Source: an uncultured Lysobacterales bacterium
Lineage (GTDB): Bacteria; Pseudomonadota; Gammaproteobacteria; Xanthomonadales; SZUA-36
Length of the DNA: 7,867 bases
Reading direction: 5' to 3'
Assembly: GCA_937974465.1 (NCBI GenBank)
Contig: CALJWY010000036.1
Span: 1 to 7,867, forward strand
The notes beneath the pieces were generated by a model. That model did not search any database. It was not told the origin of the DNA and worked only from the letters and a program-made list of their open reading frames with translations. Position numbers and translations under genes: made by a program. Positions within the stretch are counted from its first letter, which is position 1. Each line of letters begins with the position of its first letter. Positions 1-6,208 of the stretch are shown one piece after another.

Positions 1-1522
1 AACCGTCTTCGTCGCGACGACAACCGTCGCCGGTGAAGTACCTGCCCTCAAAGGTGGAGAAATATGTGTCAATGAAGCGCTGATGGTCGCCGTAAACCGT
101 CCGCATCTGTCCCGGCCAGCTATCGGTGATGACCAATTGACCCTCTGCAGCTCCCTGTAGGGGATTGCCCTGGGCATCTACGATATCCAGCTGAACGCCA
201 GGCAACGGGAAGCTGGCCGAGCCCGGTTTAAGCGGTGTGGCGCCAGGCAGCGGGCTGATCATGATGCCGCCGGTTTCCGTCTGCCACCAGGTGTCAACGA
301 TCGGGCAGTTGCCTTCACCAACAACATGGTAATACCACTCCCAGGCCTCCGGGTTAATGGGTTCACCGACCGAGCCAAGCAACCGCAGCGACTTCCTGGA
401 GGTCTTCTTGACCGGCTCATCGCCATCTCGCATCAACGCACGGATTGCGGTTGGCGCGGTGTAACAGATGTTGACTTCATGTTTGTCACATACCTGCCAG
501 AAACGGCTGGTATCAGGATAGTTCGGCACACCTTCAAACATCATGGTGATGGCGCCATTGGCCAGCGGCCCATAGACAATGTAGGTATGACCCGTGACCC
601 AGCCGACGTCTGCTGTACACCAGTAAATATCACCTTCGTGGTAATCGAACACCATTTCATGGGTGAAAGAGGCGTAGACCATATAGCCGCCGGTCGTGTG
701 CAGTACACCCTTTGGCTTACCGGTTGAACCGGACGTGTAAAGGATAAACAATGGGTCTTCTGCGTTCATTTCCTCGCAGGGACAGTCATCTGATACGTCG
801 GCTTCAAGCTCATGGAACCAGTGATCACGACCAGGGTGCATGGCCACGTCATTTCCGGTATTGCGGACCACCAGTACAGACTCGAGAATATCCATCACGC
901 CTTCGCGTTCACAGGCCGCATCCACGTTTTTCTTCAATGGAATACCTTTGCCGCCGCGTAAACCCTCATCTGCGGTGATCACGATGTTTGACTGGCAGTC
1001 GACGATACGACCGGCCAGGGCATCGGGTGAAAACCCACCGAACACAACTGAATGAACCGCCCCGATACGGGCGCAAGCCAGCATGGCGACGGCAGCTTCA
1101 GGAATCATGGGCATGTAGAGAGTGATACGATCACCCTTCTTGGCGCCGAGTTCTTTAAGAACATTGGCCATGCGGCATACGCGTTGATACAGCTCACCAT
1201 AGGTGATATGCAGATCACGGGCAGGGTCATCGCCTTCCCAAATAATCGCAGTCTGGTCAGCGCGAGTTTCGAGGTGGCGATCAACACAGTTGTAACAAGC
1301 ATTCAATGTGCCATCTTCAAACCAGCGGATATAAACGTCATTGCGGTCCCAGGACACGTCTTTAACTTTGCTGAACGGTTTGATCCAGTTGATTCTTCGG
1401 GCCTGCTCTGACCAGAAGCCGGCGCTGTCCTCAACAGACCACTTGTACATCTCTTCATATCGTGCTTGATCAACGTGCCCACGCTCCTTGGCTGCGGGTG
1501 AAACAGGGTAAATTTTGCTCAT
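1..1522 (-). CDS. acs: Acetyl-CoA synthetase, N-terminal 507 residues (3' end beyond window)
   Basis: This enzyme activates acetate to acetyl-CoA through an acetyl-adenylate (ATP + acetate + CoA) in the cytoplasm. The reading frame is open from the ATG at 1522-1520 to the window edge, 507 codons. Motifs visible: an ACS N-terminal cap beginning MSKIYPVSP; the adenylate-forming P-loop motif YTSGSTGKPKG at residues 262-272; TWWQTETGG at 411-419; and YFTGDGCRRDEDG at 495-507. In the family the last two bind acetyl-AMP and ribose or form the domain hinge. Family members are about 650 residues, so roughly 140 C-terminal residues are missing, including the regulatory catalytic lysine. The ATG has only a weak purine-rich GAGAAAG upstream. 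The 43-base AT-rich gap to the rhomboid stop holds the palindrome TTATTAATAA (1536-1545) but no clear terminator, so read-through from the rhomboid gene is possible. Identity is very secure. Confidence 0.97.
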   Translation of the reverse strand, partial: MSKIYPVSPAAKERGHVDQARYEEMYKWSVEDSAGFWSEQARRINWIKPFSKVKDVSWDRNDVYIRWFEDGTLNACYNCVDRHLETRADQTAIIWEGDDPARDLHITYGELYQRVCRMANVLKELGAKKGDRITLYMPMIPEAAVAMLACARIGAVHSVVFGGFSPDALAGRIVDCQSNIVITADEGLRGGKGIPLKKNVDAACEREGVMDILESVLVVRNTGNDVAMHPGRDHWFHELEADVSDDCPCEEMNAEDPLFILYTSGSTGKPKGVLHTTGGYMVYASFTHEMVFDYHEGDIYWCTADVGWVTGHTYIVYGPLANGAITMMFEGVPNYPDTSRFWQVCDKHEVNICYTAPTAIRALMRDGDEPVKKTSRKSLRLLGSVGEPINPEAWEWYYHVVGEGNCPIVDTWWQTETGGIMISPLPGATPLKPGSASFPLPGVQLDIVDAQGNPLQGAAEGQLVITDSWPGQMRTVYGDHQRFIDTYFSTFEGRYFTGDGCRRDEDG

Positions 1523-1565
1523 TGTCTTTCTCTACTTATTAATAAATAAAAGATTTAAAGAAGGG

Positions 1566-2168
1566 TTAACTCCACGTCATACCGGGTCGCCAGCCCCATC
1601 GCCATAATAATCCGGCACCAAAAAAGAGGCCGCCGAGATGTGCATAATGCGCGACTTGCGGCATCGCGCCGGTCACACCAAAAACCAATTCAGCGCCACC
1701 ATAAATAAGTACAAACCACTTCGCCTTGATTGGTACCGGGAAAAAAATTAGTAACAACTTGTTATTTGGCCACATAACGCCGTACGCGAGTAGTAGACCA
1801 AAGGCTGACCCCGATGCACCAATGGTTGGGTAGATATCGCCACTGATATATTGCACCAGCAGTTGGGTAAGGCCGGCACCGAGTACACAAATTAAAAAGT
1901 ATTCAACAAACCGCTTGCTGCCCCACATCTTCTCGATGGGCAGACCAAACATCCAAATGGCAAACATATTGAAAAACAGGTGATTGAAACCACCGTGCAG
2001 AAAAGCATAGCTGAAAAGTTGCCAGGGCTGGAAGTAGCCACTGTAAAGGGGCCAAAGCGCCAGTTGTGCCGAAATATTGTGCAAAAGAAAAACGATCACA
2101 CATACGATGATGATACCGATTGAAATCGGTAGCCGAGTAATACCATGCAGTTTTGGCTGCTGGTTCAA
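1566..2168 (-). CDS. Rhomboid family intramembrane serine protease
   Basis: This is a 200-residue polytopic inner-membrane protease of the rhomboid family (MEROPS S54), which cleaves transmembrane segments of other proteins. The rhomboid signatures are all present: HGGFNHLFFN at 58-67, giving the HxxxN oxyanion-side motif (His63, Asn67); GASG with the catalytic serine at Ser119; and AHLGG with the catalytic histidine at His177. About six hydrophobic segments are visible, beginning near residues 15-32, and there is no large soluble N-terminal domain, unlike E. coli GlpG. The start is a TTG (2168-2166) rather than an ATG: a strong GGGGAG lies 5 bases upstream and the next residues (NQQPKLHG) make a normal N-terminus. 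The gene diverges from the LOG gene across 43 bases and may be co-transcribed with acs downstream. The substrate is unknown. A rhombosortase role is possible but I see no GlyGly-CTERM protein in the window. Confidence 0.94.
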   Translation of the reverse strand: MNQQPKLHGITRLPISIGIIIVCVIVFLLHNISAQLALWPLYSGYFQPWQLFSYAFLHGGFNHLFFNMFAIWMFGLPIEKMWGSKRFVEYFLICVLGAGLTQLLVQYISGDIYPTIGASGSAFGLLLAYGVMWPNNKLLLIFFPVPIKAKWFVLIYGGAELVFGVTGAMPQVAHYAHLGGLFFGAGLLWRWGWRPGMTWS

Positions 2169-2173
2169 ATATA

Positions 2174-2179
2174 CTCCCC
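2174..2179 (-). promoter_or_regulatory. Strong Shine-Dalgarno that fixes the TTG start of the rhomboid gene
   Basis: On the minus strand GGGGAG lies 5 bases before the TTG at 2168-2166. No ATG or GTG start with a comparable site is visible nearby, so this site decides the start. Confidence 0.8.
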
Positions 2180-2199
2180 GTGTCGGCCGTTTGCTGGTT

Positions 2200-2205
2200 T
2201 ACAAT
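2200..2205 (+). promoter_or_regulatory. Candidate -10 box for the LOG gene
   Basis: TACAAT matches TATAAT at five of six positions and ends 6 bases before the ATG at 2212. If it is used, transcription would begin at or next to the start codon. I see no convincing -35 at the usual distance (2177-2182 is poor), so this is tentative. Confidence 0.3.
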
Positions 2206-2211
2206 ATTACA

Positions 2212-2838
2212 ATGAACAAAAAAAATCTGATTGACACACGTCATGTAAAAACGGTGACAGTGTACGCTTCTTCCAGCTCCGCACTGAAACCTGTCTATTA
2301 TGACGCCGCGAGGCGCTTGGGTGAGATTTTAGCAGGTGCTGGAAAATCGATTGTTTATGGCGCCGGCGGTCACGGATTGATGGGTGCGGTGGCGGACGGT
2401 GCTCTAAGCAGGAATGGAGAGGTATATGGCGTGGTACCACAGTTCTTGCAGGACCTCGAACTGACCCATGAAGGCTTGACCCGGTTAAAAATTGTTGAAG
2501 ATATGCACACACGTAAACAACTCATGCTCCAGGACTCTGACGCCGTGGTTACACTTCCCGGTGGCTCGGGAACCTATGAGGAGATGTTCGAGGCCGTGAC
2601 CATGAAACGCCTGGGCCAGTGGGTGGGACCGATTATCGTGGTTAATACCAACGGGTTTTATGATGGTTTGCTGGAGTTCATGCATCACAGCATTGCAGAG
2701 CGCTTCATGGGCAGTAATCACTTGAAAATGTGGTCGGTTGTCGACGAGCCTGAAGACGTTTTGGACGCGATCAATGGTTCTGAACAATGGGATTCCAGTG
2801 CGCTTCAATTTGCCAATGTAACGGCAGCAAACGCATGA
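2212..2838 (+). CDS. LOG family protein (nucleoside 5'-monophosphate phosphoribohydrolase)
   Basis: This 208-residue cytoplasmic protein is of the LOG ('lonely guy', formerly 'lysine decarboxylase-like') Rossmann-fold family. Characterised members split the N-glycosidic bond of cytokinin riboside monophosphates or other NMPs, releasing base and ribose 5-phosphate. Visible signatures are YGAGGHGLMG at 49-58 (phosphate-binding loop), MHTRK at 98-102, and PGGSGTYEE at 116-124, the defining PGGxGTxxE motif with its catalytic Arg/Glu neighbourhood intact. The length fits the short LOG/YvdD type rather than the longer PpnN type. I chose the ATG at 2212 because family similarity begins shortly after it; a longer open frame exists upstream but would overlap the rhomboid gene. 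No Shine-Dalgarno is visible. The stop overlaps the next start as ATGA, so the two genes are probably translationally coupled. Actual substrate (cytokinin, AMP or other) cannot be told. Confidence 0.93.
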   Translation: MNKKNLIDTRHVKTVTVYASSSSALKPVYYDAARRLGEILAGAGKSIVYGAGGHGLMGAVADGALSRNGEVYGVVPQFLQDLELTHEGLTRLKIVEDMHTRKQLMLQDSDAVVTLPGGSGTYEEMFEAVTMKRLGQWVGPIIVVNTNGFYDGLLEFMHHSIAERFMGSNHLKMWSVVDEPEDVLDAINGSEQWDSSALQFANVTAANA

Positions 2839-3680
2839 GTGACAAGCCGCTACAGCCGATTCGCAGATTACCCGCAGCACGCGGACTGGCATGGGTGTCG
2901 GGCAGTTGGGGCCTGGTTAAACGCCAACCCATTCGACTTCTGTTGATAAGCCTGTTTTTTCAGTTTTTCCTGGGCTTTTCCCAGGCACAACTCATTGGGC
3001 TTCTGGTCATCTTGTGCCTGCCTGTGCTCAGCGCGGGAATGTTGCATGCTTTTTTCCTTGTCGAGCGCGGCGAAAAGCCAATGCTGGCAGTATTATTCCT
3101 GCCGTTTACCGCCAAGAAGGTCATCGGTCAGCTGCTGCTTCTGGGTGGTGTGGTGATGGTACTTGGGTTGCTGGTCATTTCCCTGGTGCTGGCAGGTCAG
3201 ATGGCCGACCTTGACCCCGAGATTCTCTCAAGGGTTGAGCAGGGTGACCTGGAGGCCCTGCAACTGATTGATCCCCAGGTGCTGCAAGATACGGTCTTGG
3301 CCATGGCCATAGGTGCTGCTGTCAGCGGTAGTATCAATTATTTCGCCGTGCCCTTGATTTGGTTCCGGCAACAAGGCATGGGGACTGCCATTGTGATGGG
3401 CCTGAGAGCGCTGGGGCGCAACTGGAAGCCTTTATTACTGATCGGGCTTTTGCTCGGCGCGCTGGCGGTACCGATGGTGTTGCTGTTTGGTTCTTTTTAC
3501 CTGTCAGCCCTCAACGGGGAAGCGACATCCACCTTGCTGGCGGTATTGTTATTGGTGCTCGGGCCGATGTTCCAGCTACTTCTGTTTGGTACCCAGTACC
3601 TGGCATTCCGGGATATTTTCGGCCTTGGTGAAGATGGCGGGGAAGACGATAACAAGCCGGTTGATCAGCTGGTCGCCTGA
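2835..3680 (+). CDS. BPSS1780-type polytopic membrane protein
   Basis: This is a 281-residue integral membrane protein of unknown function. The N-terminus (RRLPAARGLAWVSGSWGLVKRQP, about residues 10-32) resembles the opening of proteins named 'BPSS1780 family membrane protein', recalled from memory and not searched. Hydrophobic stretches at roughly 34-75 (two spans), 83-120 (one or two), 153-177, 197-221 and 232-258 suggest six or so membrane segments. A polar loop at about 121-152 is rich in Asp/Glu/Gln, and the C-terminal tail is acidic (GEDGGEDD). The start at 2835 overlaps the LOG stop by four bases (ATGA); a longer frame from 2787 would run inside the LOG gene and is not needed. The 3' end overlaps tatC tail to tail by 16 bases. 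No catalytic residues are recognisable. Confidence 0.8.
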   Translation: MSDKPLQPIRRLPAARGLAWVSGSWGLVKRQPIRLLLISLFFQFFLGFSQAQLIGLLVILCLPVLSAGMLHAFFLVERGEKPMLAVLFLPFTAKKVIGQLLLLGGVVMVLGLLVISLVLAGQMADLDPEILSRVEQGDLEALQLIDPQVLQDTVLAMAIGAAVSGSINYFAVPLIWFRQQGMGTAIVMGLRALGRNWKPLLLIGLLLGALAVPMVLLFGSFYLSALNGEATSTLLAVLLLVLGPMFQLLLFGTQYLAFRDIFGLGEDGGEDDNKPVDQLVA

Positions 3681-3686
3681 TCAACC
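3659..3686. terminator. Perfect inverted repeat over the overlapping stops, candidate two-way terminator
   Basis: Arms GGTTGATCAG (3659-3668) and CTGATCAACC (3677-3686) are perfectly complementary over 10 bases with an 8-base loop. The stop codons of the membrane-protein gene (3678-3680) and of tatC (3667-3665) both lie in the arms. On the plus strand the hairpin is followed by a T-rich stretch (TCTTCCGTTTCTTTG). On the minus strand the following sequence is only mildly T-rich. Being palindromic it would form in both transcripts. The stem is only half GC, so termination strength is uncertain. Confidence 0.5.
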
Positions 3687-4429
3687 TCTTCCGTTTCTTT
3701 GTCCTTGATCAGGATACGGGAAAACAAAATACCAATTTCGAACAACAGCCACATGGGCAGGGCCAACAGTGTTTGCGAAATGACGTCCGGGGGAGTCAGG
3801 ATCATTCCCAGGGCGAATGCGCCGACAACGATATATGGTCTCCAGCTGGCCAGTTTCTCAGCTGTCGTAATACCGGTAGCGACCAGGATAATGGTCGCAA
3901 TTGGTACCTCAAAGGTGATACCAAAAGCCAGGAACAGCGTCATGACAAAGTCGAGGTACTTGCTGATATCTGTCATGACGGCAACACCTTCGGGTGCGAC
4001 TCGGGTCAGGAATCCGAATACCAGCGGAAAGACAACAAAGTAAGCAAACGCACAACCGGCATAAAAAAGAAAAACCGATGACAGTAACAGGGGCCGAGCC
4101 AAGCGCTTTTCATGCTTGAAAAGCGCCGGGGCGACAAAGGCCCATAATTGATACAGTACAACCGGTATGGAGATCATGACCGACAAGAGCAGTGTCAGCT
4201 TGAATGGGGTCAGAAAAGGTGATGCTACGTCGATGGCAATCATGCTGCTGCCTTGCGGTAGCTGTGCCATCAGCGGTGAAGCCAGGGTTTCGTATAGGTA
4301 ACGGGAGAAGGGTAGCAACACGATCAAAACCACGAAGACTGAAAGACACGCTTTTAGCAAGCGACTGCGTAGTTCAACGAGGTGTTGAAGAAAGCTTAAC
4401 TCCTGGTCTTCCTCGGGCAACTCAGCCAT
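3665..4429 (-). CDS. tatC: Sec-independent (twin-arginine) translocase subunit TatC
   Basis: TatC is the six-span inner-membrane subunit that, with TatB, recognises twin-arginine signal peptides. The 254-residue protein matches the family from end to end. HLVELRSRL at 16-24 carries the signal-peptide-contacting glutamate (Glu19, E. coli Glu15). DVASPFLTPFKLT lies at 67-79. WAFVAPALFKHEKR at 96-109 includes Glu107 (E. coli Glu103). FEVP at 173-176 holds the membrane-embedded Glu174. TPPDV at 212-216 precedes the last spans. The ATG at 4429-4427 overlaps the tatB stop by 8 bases and has only a weak AAGAAAAAG upstream, so translation probably depends on coupling to tatB. It is the last gene of the tatABC operon, and its stop lies in the inverted repeat shared with the convergent membrane-protein gene. 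The C-terminal tail is short and acidic. Confidence 0.98.
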   Translation of the reverse strand: MAELPEEDQELSFLQHLVELRSRLLKACLSVFVVLIVLLPFSRYLYETLASPLMAQLPQGSSMIAIDVASPFLTPFKLTLLLSVMISIPVVLYQLWAFVAPALFKHEKRLARPLLLSSVFLFYAGCAFAYFVVFPLVFGFLTRVAPEGVAVMTDISKYLDFVMTLFLAFGITFEVPIATIILVATGITTAEKLASWRPYIVVGAFALGMILTPPDVISQTLLALPMWLLFEIGILFSRILIKDKETEEVDQATS

Positions 4430-4781
4430 CTTTTTCTTGTCCTGAATCAGCGTCCTGATCTGCTGCTTTTTCCAGGCCTTCGGTTTCTTTCAGCGGTTGT
4501 TCTTGGGTTTTTAACTCGGACTGATCGGAATTGAGACCGGAAATATCGGACAGGTCCTTACCTATTTGTTTGAATTCCTTCTGCGCCTGCTTGATGGGTG
4601 CGGAAAGGTCAGCGTCGGCCATCTCTGATTCAATGGTGTGCCGGAGACTGTTCCAGCTAGCCCTGGCCTTTCGCACGAAGCCCCCAACCGTGCGCGCGAC
4701 GCCCGGCAGGCGTTCCGGACCAAGAACCAGTAAACCAATCAGGGCGAGCAGAAAAAGCTCGGCAAAACCAACATCAAACAT
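4422..4781 (-). CDS. tatB: Sec-independent translocase subunit TatB
   Basis: TatB forms the substrate-receptor complex with TatC in the inner membrane. The protein has 119 residues. It has the TatB-specific N-terminus MFDVGFAELFLLALIGLLVLGPERLP (residues 1-26), with Glu8 within the single membrane helix and the GPERLP hinge at 21-26 that separates TatB from TatA. An amphipathic helix follows (about 27-55), then a polar, Glu/Gln/Lys-rich tail expected to be disordered. The length is short compared with E. coli TatB (171 residues) but normal for the family because the tail varies. The start overlaps the tatA stop by 8 bases and the stop overlaps tatC by 8 bases, so the three subunits are tightly coupled. 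Confidence 0.97.
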   Translation of the reverse strand: MFDVGFAELFLLALIGLLVLGPERLPGVARTVGGFVRKARASWNSLRHTIESEMADADLSAPIKQAQKEFKQIGKDLSDISGLNSDQSELKTQEQPLKETEGLEKAADQDADSGQEKDG

Positions 4782-5025
4782 CTGGGTCAGTAGGGCTTGA
4801 TGCCGTCACGTTTTCCTTTTTCTGTTCGGTTTCCGTGGCAGTTTTTTCCTGGTTTACCAATTTGTCAGTTTCTTCGCTTTCGGGTTCATCTTCTATACCT
4901 TTGCGAAAACCCTTCACGGCACTGCCCAGGTCTGAGCCAATATTGCGCAAGCGCTTGGTGCCGAAAACCAACATGACAATCACAAGCAGGATCAGAAGCT
5001 GAGTGACACTTATTCCACCAATCAT
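4774..5025 (-). CDS. tatA: Sec-independent translocase subunit TatA
   Basis: TatA oligomerises to let folded twin-arginine substrates cross the inner membrane. The protein has 83 residues. GGIS at 3-6 and Gln9 open the single membrane helix (about 6-21); FGTKRLRNIGSDLGSAVKGF at 21-40 is the hinge and amphipathic helix typical of gammaproteobacterial TatA; the rest is a charged tail (about 41-83). The ATG at 5025-5023 has a GGAG 7 bases upstream. In-frame upstream codons run into a TGA at 5046-5044 with no alternative start between, so there is no N-terminal extension. First gene of tatABC. The upstream neighbour is an unrelated surface-protein gene on the same strand 86 bases away, not the his or ubi genes often found beside tat. 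Confidence 0.98.
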   Translation of the reverse strand: MIGGISVTQLLILLVIVMLVFGTKRLRNIGSDLGSAVKGFRKGIEDEPESEETDKLVNQEKTATETEQKKENVTASSPTDPDV

Positions 5026-5032
5026 GATATAG

Positions 5033-5036
5033 CTCC
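5033..5036 (-). promoter_or_regulatory. tatA ribosome binding site
   Basis: GGAG on the minus strand lies 7 bases before the tatA ATG. It is the only good Shine-Dalgarno in the tat operon, consistent with tatB and tatC being translated by coupling. Confidence 0.75.
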
Positions 5037-5064
5037 GAAGTTTTCAGAATGTATGAAGTTTATC

Positions 5065-5082
5065 CCAAACCAGGTGGTTTGG
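5065..5082. repeat. Short perfect inverted repeat between the surface-protein gene and tatA
   Basis: CCAAACC (5065-5071) and GGTTTGG (5076-5082) form a 7-base stem with a 4-base loop. An outer TGAAG/CTTCA pair (5054-5058 and 5083-5087) could extend it across a one-sided bulge. It lies 30 bases past the stop of the surface-protein gene and about 40 bases before tatA. It may be a weak terminator (no T-run follows on the minus strand), a leader hairpin or an operator in the tat promoter region. Confidence 0.4.
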
Positions 5083-5099
5083 CTTCATAAAACAGGATT

Positions 5100-5135
5100 T
5101 GCGCAGGATGTTTAGTAAATTCGCCTGCGCAGGAT
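5100..5135. repeat. 10-base direct repeat flanking the stop of the surface-protein gene
   Basis: TGCGCAGGAT occurs at 5100-5109 and again at 5126-5135, 26 bases apart, either side of the TAA at 5114-5112. The right copy is part of the palindrome CCTGCGCAGG (5124-5133), which encodes the Arg-Arg-Ala-like end of the tail region on the minus strand. Purpose unknown; it may be chance or the trace of a small duplication. Confidence 0.45.
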
Positions 5136-6080
5136 CGTCATGCCGGCAAACATCAGGACAAGAATTGCCAGCAGGCGTCCGGTCAGATTCAGTGTGGGAA
5201 TGGATGTATATTCGTTTTCGTTATTGTCGTTGCTGCTAGTGACGCAAGCGGGAGGTGAGGCTATCGCCAGGCTCTCAAAACCAGTTTCGCTGGTTACACC
5301 GGCCGGGGTAGCGATACCTGTGGCTGGGTCAATTTGCAGAATCTGGCTCGGCTGGCCGTATTTGCTGCGGTCGGTAATTGCCCATAAATCACCATCACTA
5401 TCAAAGGCCAACCCGCCCTCTTCGTAATCATCGACCAGATTGCCCAATGGTCCTATCATCGTGGCGAGACCAGTAGAGATATCTATGCTGTACAAGTTTG
5501 GAGAGTCGACACCCCCGCCCTCTAATTGCCCGTTACCCAACCCGTACAATATCGGTGGATCGCTGCTTGCAGCGATGGCACTTATGTTTACGCCAAGGGA
5601 GCCTATGGCTTCAGCATTTATAATATCAGCACTACCATCGGCCAGGTCAACGCTGTACAAGGTTTTGGTGTTCACTGAGGTGACGTATAAAGAGCCGTCA
5701 CAACTAAATGTCATGCCAAAATCATTACTACCGTTGGTAGGAAGGCCAGTTAAGGAAATCACGTTATTAAAATTAACTGATCCGTAGGTATTGATCGGAT
5801 ACAAGATCAGGTATCCGGACTGACTACCATCATCAATACCCCAAAGTGTGTTGTTGGGGGCAAATGCCAAGCCTTCTGTATCATAGTGATTGTAGACATC
5901 ACCGGAATCTAGCGGACCCCTTAGCTGGTCACCACCGTTTTCGAGATCAATCCAGTACAGGCTGTCCATGTCATTAGATTGGCTGTCCGAATTAACGCTG
6001 TGCGCCCACTGCTCAGCATTCGCACTGGCGGCGAATAGTGAAACCAGCATTATCAGGGAGTAGCGAAAATTTTTGTTCAT
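5112..6080 (-). CDS. Secreted beta-propeller-like protein with an IPTL-CTERM-like sorting tail
   Basis: This 322-residue exported protein has no recognised enzymatic function. The N-terminus is a Sec-type signal peptide: basic NKNFRY, a hydrophobic core at about 8-18, and an ASANA|EQ cleavage site after residue 22. The body shows recurring blade-like blocks: LYWIDLENG (41-49), GLAFAPNNTLWGIDD (70-84), GSLYVTSVNTKTLYSVDLADG (129-149), NLYSIDISTGLATMIGPLG (195-213) and GLAFDSDGDLWAITD (223-237) then ILQIDPATGIATPAG. These suggest a repeat beta-propeller. The C-terminus has IPTL at 294-297, a hydrophobic segment (about 303-317) and RRR at 318-320, the tripartite form of IPTL-CTERM tails that are sorted by exosortase H. 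The usual IPTLxxWG tryptophan is missing (IPTLNLTG). Cys127 and Cys279 could form a disulfide. The ATG at 6080 has no Shine-Dalgarno; Met11 is an alternative but would cut the signal peptide's basic end. No exosortase is in the window. Confidence 0.85.
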   Translation of the reverse strand: MNKNFRYSLIMLVSLFAASANAEQWAHSVNSDSQSNDMDSLYWIDLENGGDQLRGPLDSGDVYNHYDTEGLAFAPNNTLWGIDDGSQSGYLILYPINTYGSVNFNNVISLTGLPTNGSNDFGMTFSCDGSLYVTSVNTKTLYSVDLADGSADIINAEAIGSLGVNISAIAASSDPPILYGLGNGQLEGGGVDSPNLYSIDISTGLATMIGPLGNLVDDYEEGGLAFDSDGDLWAITDRSKYGQPSQILQIDPATGIATPAGVTSETGFESLAIASPPACVTSSNDNNENEYTSIPTLNLTGRLLAILVLMFAGMTILRRRIY

Positions 6081-6091
6081 AGGTCAGGCAA

Positions 6092-6122
6092 CGTCCAGCC
6101 TTGTTGCATCAGCAACTGGACG
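6092..6122 (-). repeat. Leader hairpin just before the surface-protein start codon
   Basis: CGTCCA (6092-6097) pairs with TGGACG (6117-6122), and GTTGC (6103-6107) pairs with GCAAC (6112-6116) around a 4-base loop, leaving one 5-base bulge (6098-6102). On the minus-strand transcript the hairpin ends 11 bases before the ATG at 6080, where a ribosome binding site would be expected but is missing. It may affect translation start; function is inferred only. Confidence 0.5.
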
Positions 6123-6208
6123 GTTATGCTATCAGAAAAAATAGCAATTACAAAGCCTTATATACAGTTCTGTGTATGCAACAATAGACTGTTGTAAAGA
6201 TGCAACAA
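6101..6208. repeat. Three copies of ATGCAACAA, one inverted
   Basis: ATGCAACAA occurs at 6176-6184 and 6200-6208, with starts 24 bases apart, and its reverse complement TTGTTGCAT at 6101-6109. The third matches the second over 10 bases (GATGCAACAA). Between the direct copies, CAACA (6179-6183) and TGTTG (6190-6194) also form a small inverted repeat. The first copy covers the candidate -35 of the surface-protein gene, so these could be regulator sites. Confidence 0.45.
6157..6184 (-). promoter_or_regulatory. Candidate promoter of the surface-protein gene
   Basis: On the minus strand TTGTTG (6184-6179) and TATAAG (6162-6157, five of six consensus bases) are 16 bases apart. Transcription would begin near 6150 and give a leader of about 70 bases that includes the hairpin at 6092-6122. 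The -35 is weak. Confidence 0.4.

Noticed and set aside
326..1411. Several open frames of 70-133 codons on the plus strand
   Set aside because: They lie antisense to acs, whose minus-strand frame is continuous and carries all expected motifs.
1566..2168. Rhomboid protein as a rhombosortase processing the surface protein's tail
   Set aside because: Rhombosortase substrates carry GlyGly-CTERM tails; the nearby tail is IPTL-type. The rhomboid looks like a general family member.
2077..2211. Upstream extension of the LOG gene by 45 codons
   Set aside because: It would overlap the divergent rhomboid coding region, and LOG similarity begins only after the ATG at 2212.
1566..5046. Rhomboid protease near tatA as an AarA-like pair (in Providencia stuartii the rhomboid AarA trims an N-terminal extension from TatA)
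   Set aside because: TatA here begins directly with MIGGIS, and an in-frame TGA at 5046-5044 lies seven codons upstream with no other start codon between. There is no extension to remove.
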